From the NCBI GenBank assembly GCA_039812705.1, contig JBDIBA010000005.1, positions 1 through 62,232 on the forward strand: 62,232 nt of DNA. The letters are read 5' to 3'. How positions within the stretch are numbered: position 1 is the stretch's first letter; each line of letters opens with the position of its first letter. This document shows, piece by piece, positions 58,068 through 62,232 of this stretch. The notes under the pieces are model-generated. The model saw only the letters and a list, made by a program, of their open reading frames with translations, did not search any database and was not told where the DNA came from. The translations under genes and the position numbers were made by a program. This DNA comes from JBDIBA01 sp039812705. Lineage in GTDB: Bacteria; Actinomycetota; Acidimicrobiia; Acidimicrobiales; JBBSGY01.

Positions 58068-59246
58068 GTGAACCAAAAGCCAGGGTGCCGCTTGATGATG
58101 TTGGGCGGGCGTCATCACGTGTTTTATTTGATTGGCCTTGCTCATGTGTTGGGCAAGCGACTTCCGTTGGCGGCGGCCGAGGGCGCATCTGCGGGCGGAA
58201 TTGCTTCAATATTCGCCATCAAAGACGTTCATTGCGATGTGGTTCGCGATGCGGTTCGTCAATTCGACGTGGCTTCGCTAATCGCGCCATTGCCGGGCGC
58301 GGCCGTTCCACGAGGCCTTGACCGGTTCCTCGGCCGCTCGGACGGTTCGGTTTTCACTGACCGCTTGACGACTGTTTTGGATTCCGTTGGAGTCAAGACA
58401 TGGAGAGACCTTCGTCGTGAAGACGAGACTTGCTCGATGAAGGTTCGTGTTAGTGCCATCCGGTTACGCGGTCGCAGCTTCGAACAAGCCCGCAAGATTC
58501 AGGAGAACGGAAACCTCTTTCGGGAAGTCGTCAATCAGCTGCGGTGCAAGTCCGGCCTTGACGTTTCAAGAATCGAGACTTGGAAGTTCCCCGATGATGT
58601 CGAAAAGGTTGGCATTGCTCGTGAAGATTTTGATCGGATGCCCGTCGCCCCTTGGTTGGTGCGTTCGGCAAGTCACCCGGTTGCATTCAAACCTCTGATC
58701 GTTCCAGACCCATCGTCAAACGAAGCCATTGTGTTGACAGATGGAGCGTTGCCGTGGGACATGCGTGCATCGCGCAGGCAAGTTCCCGAATCCCCAACGG
58801 CGCTAATTCGAATTGGTGCGAATCCAATGACCGCCATTAATCGTCGGGGTGATCGCGAGAACGACCTTGGTTCTTATCCAGGCTTCTTTGTCTTGCGGAC
58901 ATATCCCGTGATCGATGCCAAGCGTTCGACGGCGGCCATTCGTTTCGACTTGGACGACAAGACCCGCGTCAGTCAATTCGACAAAGGGGTAGAAGACGCA
59001 ACGCGATTCGATCTCGACTCCGCGTTTCCCGAATACCTGGACAGGCACAATCAGTTGCAGGCTTCCGGCGGACCCGTCGAAGTGAGCGAGCGACCGGTCG
59101 ATGTTGCCGATCCAGTGACACAACGTCGGTACGACGTGGTTGCGCTCGCCAAAGCCCTTCACGTAATCGGTCCGATTGCACGGTTCAGCTCGCTCGGAAA
59201 ATCCGACCCGGCAGGGGTCGAATTAGGTCGGACGATTGCAGGCTAG
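58068..59246 (+). CDS. Patatin-like phospholipase, diverged
   Basis: The 392-residue product has a nucleophile elbow GASAG (Ser41) preceded by a shortened glycine loop LGGRHHVFYLIGL, and an Asp in TDGALPWD (Asp225) as the second catalytic residue; together these match the patatin Ser-Asp dyad. The usual GGGxRG oxyanion loop is reduced to GGRHH, so activity is uncertain. It has no membrane segment or signal peptide. The rest (150-390) is of unknown fold. The start at 58068 follows the -10 box spacing; the ATG at 58047 is the alternative. Lipid hydrolysis is the family role; the substrate is not known. Confidence 0.7.
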   Translation: MNQKPGCRLMMLGGRHHVFYLIGLAHVLGKRLPLAAAEGASAGGIASIFAIKDVHCDVVRDAVRQFDVASLIAPLPGAAVPRGLDRFLGRSDGSVFTDRLTTVLDSVGVKTWRDLRREDETCSMKVRVSAIRLRGRSFEQARKIQENGNLFREVVNQLRCKSGLDVSRIETWKFPDDVEKVGIAREDFDRMPVAPWLVRSASHPVAFKPLIVPDPSSNEAIVLTDGALPWDMRASRRQVPESPTALIRIGANPMTAINRRGDRENDLGSYPGFFVLRTYPVIDAKRSTAAIRFDLDDKTRVSQFDKGVEDATRFDLDSAFPEYLDRHNQLQASGGPVEVSERPVDVADPVTQRRYDVVALAKALHVIGPIARFSSLGKSDPAGVELGRTIAG

Positions 59247-59377
59247 GCGTTCAGCAATTGCTCGCTCCAGCGGCTCGGTGTAGACGGTTGGTCACCATCC
59301 GTTCACAATCAGTTTCAGCACAGAACGTTTTGTCCTTATAGGGTTGCGACTTCACAATTTGAACGGGGTAGACGTCG

Positions 59378-59824
59378 ATGTCAGATAGGCGAATGATGAC
59401 CTACTTGCCGGTTGACGACTTGTCGCGGTCCGTCGAGTTTTTGGAGCACATGGGTTTTGTGCCCGTCACTCAAGGTCTTGTCAATGACGCAGTCGTCATG
59501 GCCTTTACGGCGCAGGCTGGAGTCACGTTGGTGTCAAAGCGCCGGTTCAAGCACCTGACGAAACGTGAGTTGGCGCCACGAGATACTTCCGAGGTCGTGG
59601 TTTCGTTGGTTTTTGATGAGCGCAAGATGGTGGATCGAATGATCCGACGGGCCGTCACTTACGGGGTCAGTGAATATGGCGAAGCGCAGGACTACGGCAC
59701 CATGTACGCGCGTGGCTTCGTTGATTTCGACGGCCACCTTTGGCGCTTGGTCTGGTTGAGTTCCAACCTCTTGCACAATGCCGACAGGGCCGGGGCAATC
59801 AGCGCGACCAAAAAGCCTGACTGA
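59378..59824 (+). CDS. VOC (glyoxalase/dioxygenase-fold) family protein
   Basis: A 148-residue protein of two VOC half-modules: MMTYLPVDDLSRSVEFLEHMGF with VVMAFTAQAGVTLVS first, and YARGFVDFDGHLWRLVWL at the end with a potential metal ligand. Conserved His and Glu ligands of glyoxalase I are not all present, so it may be a binding protein. A near-consensus TATAGGGT (59338-59345) lies about 33 bases upstream and GGGGT precedes the ATG, so this gene has an ordinary leader. No enzyme function can be given. Confidence 0.82.
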   Translation: MSDRRMMTYLPVDDLSRSVEFLEHMGFVPVTQGLVNDAVVMAFTAQAGVTLVSKRRFKHLTKRELAPRDTSEVVVSLVFDERKMVDRMIRRAVTYGVSEYGEAQDYGTMYARGFVDFDGHLWRLVWLSSNLLHNADRAGAISATKKPD

Positions 59825-59892
59825 TCCCAAAACTTCCTTTATTACAGGGGCGGTTTGTCTAACCCCTGTCGGCGTCGCGATACTTGACCCTT

Positions 59893-60786
59893 ATGACGGG
59901 TGGATTTTTGGGTCGAGTAGGACAGGTCATCGGAAGGGTTTCGGGCAACGGGGTTAACCGGACTCTTAAGGATGTTTCTCAGGTGGGAGTGAGGCATTAC
60001 TCCAGCCGGGCCAACTCAATCCGCACGTCGCTTGAGGTTGAGCTTCGAAACGCTCCGCTCAAGCCCACCTATCTGAGCCAACTCTCGATGGCTGCAAGTG
60101 CTCATGGATCATCGGCTTCTGGGAAGAACCGTGTCGAAACCATTTGTGATGCTGTCACGAAGGTGATCCCGGCTTTTGAAAGGACCAGACCCAAGCGACT
60201 TGAGAACGACTTCCAGTACGCAATCGTGAGAACTCGTGCAATCGTTTTTTCGTGCGTGCTTGAAATGCTGGACCAAAAGAGCGTCGATCTAGCAAGCCCC
60301 ATTTACAGCGAGTCAATTTCGCAACAGATGCGCAGGGTCGTCAACCTGGCGTGTCCGGGAAATCTGACACTTGACATCGAAGAGCTAGACCGTGTGTCCA
60401 AGCTGTGCGACCGCTTGACCGCTGACCTTGTCGATTATTCCGTTGCGGCTTATTACGCAGAGTTCTTGGAGCGTGTCCGCGATTCTCTTTGCACGAAGGG
60501 AGCTCAATTTGATTGGGCAAGTGCGAACGGCCGGGCAAGGCTTGTTAAGCCCTTCTGTGACGAGATTGACTTTGTAGGTAAGCGCTCTGGCCTCAAGGGT
60601 TTGGCGCGAGACATGGAACGCACGGTCGACAACGCAATTTCATTTGCGCTGAACCAGTTCCACTCCGATCACCCTGTTATTTCGCCCGACGCCGACGTGC
60701 CACAAGCCGGAGAGTTGAGCATGCGTGCAGCGATCACTGGTGCCGACGCTGCGCGAAACACCGCAACGCACGGGCTTTCTAGCTAG
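59893..60786 (+). CDS. Conserved-looking orphan protein
   Basis: The 297-residue product has no signal peptide; the N-terminus (GGFLGRVGQVIGRVSGNG) is Gly-rich and weakly amphipathic. It is mostly alpha-helical, with conserved-looking blocks such as ERTRPKRLENDFQYAIVRTRAIVFSC, and holds five cysteines. I do not recognise the family. The start is the ATG at 59893 (a TTG at 59884 is possible). It is convergent with the GyrI-like gene, 12 bases apart. Confidence 0.6.
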   Translation: MTGGFLGRVGQVIGRVSGNGVNRTLKDVSQVGVRHYSSRANSIRTSLEVELRNAPLKPTYLSQLSMAASAHGSSASGKNRVETICDAVTKVIPAFERTRPKRLENDFQYAIVRTRAIVFSCVLEMLDQKSVDLASPIYSESISQQMRRVVNLACPGNLTLDIEELDRVSKLCDRLTADLVDYSVAAYYAEFLERVRDSLCTKGAQFDWASANGRARLVKPFCDEIDFVGKRSGLKGLARDMERTVDNAISFALNQFHSDHPVISPDADVPQAGELSMRAAITGADAARNTATHGLSS

Positions 60787-60798
60787 TCAGCCCGTCGG

Positions 60799-61434
60799 TC
60801 AGCCGTTTGTTGCAACAGGCTGCCTCAAGATGGTGCGCAGTTTGGCGGGCTCGGTTTTGCGTGCGTCGCTCAGATAGATCTCGTGGTGTTGCTTGGTCAT
60901 CTGCAAGTTGTTCTCCGGAATGAACTCGCTGTGCATGCGTTCAAGCACGGGGCCCTCTTCGTCGTAGGAGCCAACGTGCAAAACCTGCACGCAGAGTCCT
61001 TCTGAAAGTGTCTCAAGACGCACCTTGTTTACGGTGACCGAGTTGGGCGCGTCGGCATCGGGCGCTACAACGCTTTTGGCGCCATCCAGCATCTCGTTCG
61101 TGATCCAGTCCGGCGTCATCAGCATTGCCGTCCAGCTCCACTTGGACTTGTCGCGCGCCTCGGTGTACGCGTTCATGTCGTCTGCCCACCACAACGCTTC
61201 AAGCGGCGGCACGACATAGTCGCGTTGAAGATCGGTCTTGCTTGCAAACTTCAGCTTGTAGGCAAGTGGATAGAGGGCTTCAATTGCGTGGGTGAACTCG
61301 CCGCCGTTTGGGTCGCCGTGTCCGTCGATCATCAAGTACGCCATGTCAGGCACTTCGATGATGTCGAACTTGTTGAGCTTGGCCTTGTAGCAAGGAAGCT
61401 CTTTTTTGAAATCGACCTTTGTCATTGCGCTCAT
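60799..61434 (-). CDS. GyrI-like small-molecule binding domain protein
   Basis: The 211-residue product carries one GyrI-like (AraC effector-binding) domain without a DNA-binding part. The segments PDMAYLMIDGHGDPNGG, ALYPLAYKLKF and the final EIYLSDARKTEPAKLRTILR are typical of stand-alone GyrI-like proteins in actinobacteria and clostridia, which bind cyclic cofactors or drugs. TAGCTT (61442-61447, minus strand) ends 7 bases before the ATG at 61434, setting the start. The much longer frame upstream is rejected. Confidence 0.88.
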   Translation of the reverse strand: MSAMTKVDFKKELPCYKAKLNKFDIIEVPDMAYLMIDGHGDPNGGEFTHAIEALYPLAYKLKFASKTDLQRDYVVPPLEALWWADDMNAYTEARDKSKWSWTAMLMTPDWITNEMLDGAKSVVAPDADAPNSVTVNKVRLETLSEGLCVQVLHVGSYDEEGPVLERMHSEFIPENNLQMTKQHHEIYLSDARKTEPAKLRTILRQPVATNG

Positions 61435-61441
61435 GGTCGCG

Positions 61442-61447
61442 AAGCTA
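61442..61447 (-). promoter_or_regulatory. -10 box (TAGCTT) of leaderless GyrI-like gene
   Basis: On the minus strand TAGCTT ends 7 bases before the ATG at 61434. Confidence 0.5.
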
Positions 61448-61553
61448 ATGCGTCTTGTTGCAGGAACAGTTTTGAAAAGTCGATACGCGCGGTTGCCGTG
61501 ATGGTGGAGCCCAGGGGGACACGTGTTGAATCCCCGGGCCGTGACAGGATCTG

Positions 61554-62087
61554 ATGGTGATCGCGACGACCGAGTTGGACCTCTGCGATTGCGGGGCACT
61601 GGTCCCCAAGATCGACGGCCCCACTCACGCCTACTTCGGCAACAACGCCGGGTGCTGGCAGTTGTTCGGCGAGGTCCTGGCCCGCGACTATGCCGACTAC
61701 CAGCATGGCGCGCTTCACAACCTCGCCGTCGACACCTACGCGGTCCAGCATCCCCGCAACGCTGACCGACGCAACCGCCAATCCGTTGGAGTGCACCTCA
61801 TCAGCCTGCGCGCGCTGCTCGAGCGCAACCTGGATGCAGCCAAGGCCAGGACTCTTATCGCCGACATCGCGTTCGCCCAGCGCCGCCACCGATGGGAGTG
61901 GCCGCACCTAGTCCCACCCACACTGGGGGCCACGACTGTGGTGGAAGTGCATTCCGCAACCACGCCGGAAGAGCACCGCGAGCAGATCCACCGCTGGGCC
62001 CATGGCGTGTGGCAAGCCTTCGCCGAGCACCACACCTTGGTGCGGCAATGGCTGGACGCCGCCTGGCAGGACTCCCGCGTCAACTAG
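61554..62087 (+). CDS. DUF5946 family protein, compositionally foreign
   Basis: The 177 residues have LDLCDCGALVPKIDGPTHAY near the N-terminus, GCWQLFGEVLARDYADY, and a C-terminal helix pair, which match DUF5946, a family of unknown function found sporadically in bacteria. The two cysteines at 11 and 13, with His and Asp residues, may bind metal. Base use differs from all neighbours: third positions are mostly C or G (for example GTC, CTC, CGC), whereas the rest of the window uses more T. That suggests recent horizontal transfer. The gene is followed by 145 bases with nothing recognisable to the window end. Confidence 0.8.
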   Translation: MVIATTELDLCDCGALVPKIDGPTHAYFGNNAGCWQLFGEVLARDYADYQHGALHNLAVDTYAVQHPRNADRRNRQSVGVHLISLRALLERNLDAAKARTLIADIAFAQRRHRWEWPHLVPPTLGATTVVEVHSATTPEEHREQIHRWAHGVWQAFAEHHTLVRQWLDAAWQDSRVN

Positions 62088-62232
62088 GCCCGCTACATAT
62101 CGCCTCAGCGCATCACGGCTCGTGTCAGTCGGGATGCACGCTCACCTCGGCAGTCGCCCAGTGCCACCGCTGACTTCGTACTCTGAAGTCGGCATTCGCT
62201 CTCATCGGCAGAGGCAGACACCACAGACAGTT

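Noticed and set aside
62088..62232. Gene or attachment site at the right window edge
   Set aside because: No frame, repeat or tRNA-like sequence could be supported in the last 145 bases.

Overview
The window reads as a chromosomal segment of a free-living, medium-GC actinobacterium, most likely of the class Acidimicrobiia (freshwater or marine Ilumatobacter-like lineages). The class call is inference. It rests on actinobacterial gene orders (glycosyltransferase, DUF5719-like protein, phosphomannomutase, Trm112, SIS isomerase, ahcY; and secA, prfB, ftsE, ftsX), a release factor 2 gene without a programmed frameshift, a coenzyme F420 gene (cofC), a secreted protein built of GYW-type repeats, and many start codons that sit 6-8 bases after a TANNNT -10 box (leaderless transcripts). 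Genes are packed tightly, with many ATGA, GTGA or TGATG overlaps. There are no rRNA or tRNA genes, no insertion sequences and no CRISPR array. No gap between genes exceeds 300 bases.

Layout. 1-5345: a partial hypothetical gene, then a lipoate block (lpd, an E2 acyltransferase, and one ORF that fuses octanoyltransferase LipB to lipoyl synthase LipA). 5323-9870: a minus-strand pair of secreted surface proteins resembling the WxL and WxL-binding (DUF916) partners, then leucyl aminopeptidase coupled to a secreted repeat protein. 9986-14522: a conserved actinobacterial hypothetical protein, an M20 amidohydrolase, a biotin-dependent carboxylase alpha chain and, divergently, the biotin ligase that would charge it. 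14563-33690: a large cell-surface polysaccharide region with an LCP attachment enzyme, dTDP-sugar genes (rmlA, rmlB, rmlD, but no rmlC), UDP-glucose dehydrogenase and UDP-glucuronate decarboxylase, an NDP-sugar pyrophosphorylase, three coupled GT4 glycosyltransferases, a 6-deoxy-hexose reductase, a giant GT2 membrane protein and its DUF5719-like partner. cofC and a possible 33-codon gene lie inside this region. 33746-38174: a HAD-like protein, ftsH, a CPBP protease and a zinc-ribbon protein. 38323-45176: a GT-C-like membrane protein, then phosphomannomutase, Trm112, a sugar-phosphate isomerase and S-adenosylhomocysteinase. 45328-54747: a secreted orphan, comF, a structured non-coding RNA, secA, prfB, a GT2, ftsE, ftsX and an M23 peptidase. 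54819-62232: a CNNM/CBS membrane protein, rmuC, a GNAT, a patatin-like protein, a VOC protein, an orphan, a GyrI-like protein and a DUF5946 gene of foreign composition.

How the parts fit. The sugar genes would supply dTDP-deoxysugars, UDP-glucuronate/UDP-xylose and mannose-derived nucleotides. The GT4, GT2 and GT-C-like proteins would assemble these into an envelope glycan, and the LCP protein would attach it to peptidoglycan. FtsEX with the M23 protein forms a division-linked wall-hydrolysis module, and SecA exports the many secreted proteins.

The most striking items are: (i) a roughly 180-nt structured RNA with a perfect 11-bp closing stem and a well-placed -10 box between comF and secA, at the position where raiA-type RNAs or hpf would be expected; (ii) the LipB-LipA fusion with both active sites intact; (iii) a probable leaderless small ORF overlapping the deoxysugar reductase start; and (iv) the regular leaderless promoter architecture, which fixes many start codons.
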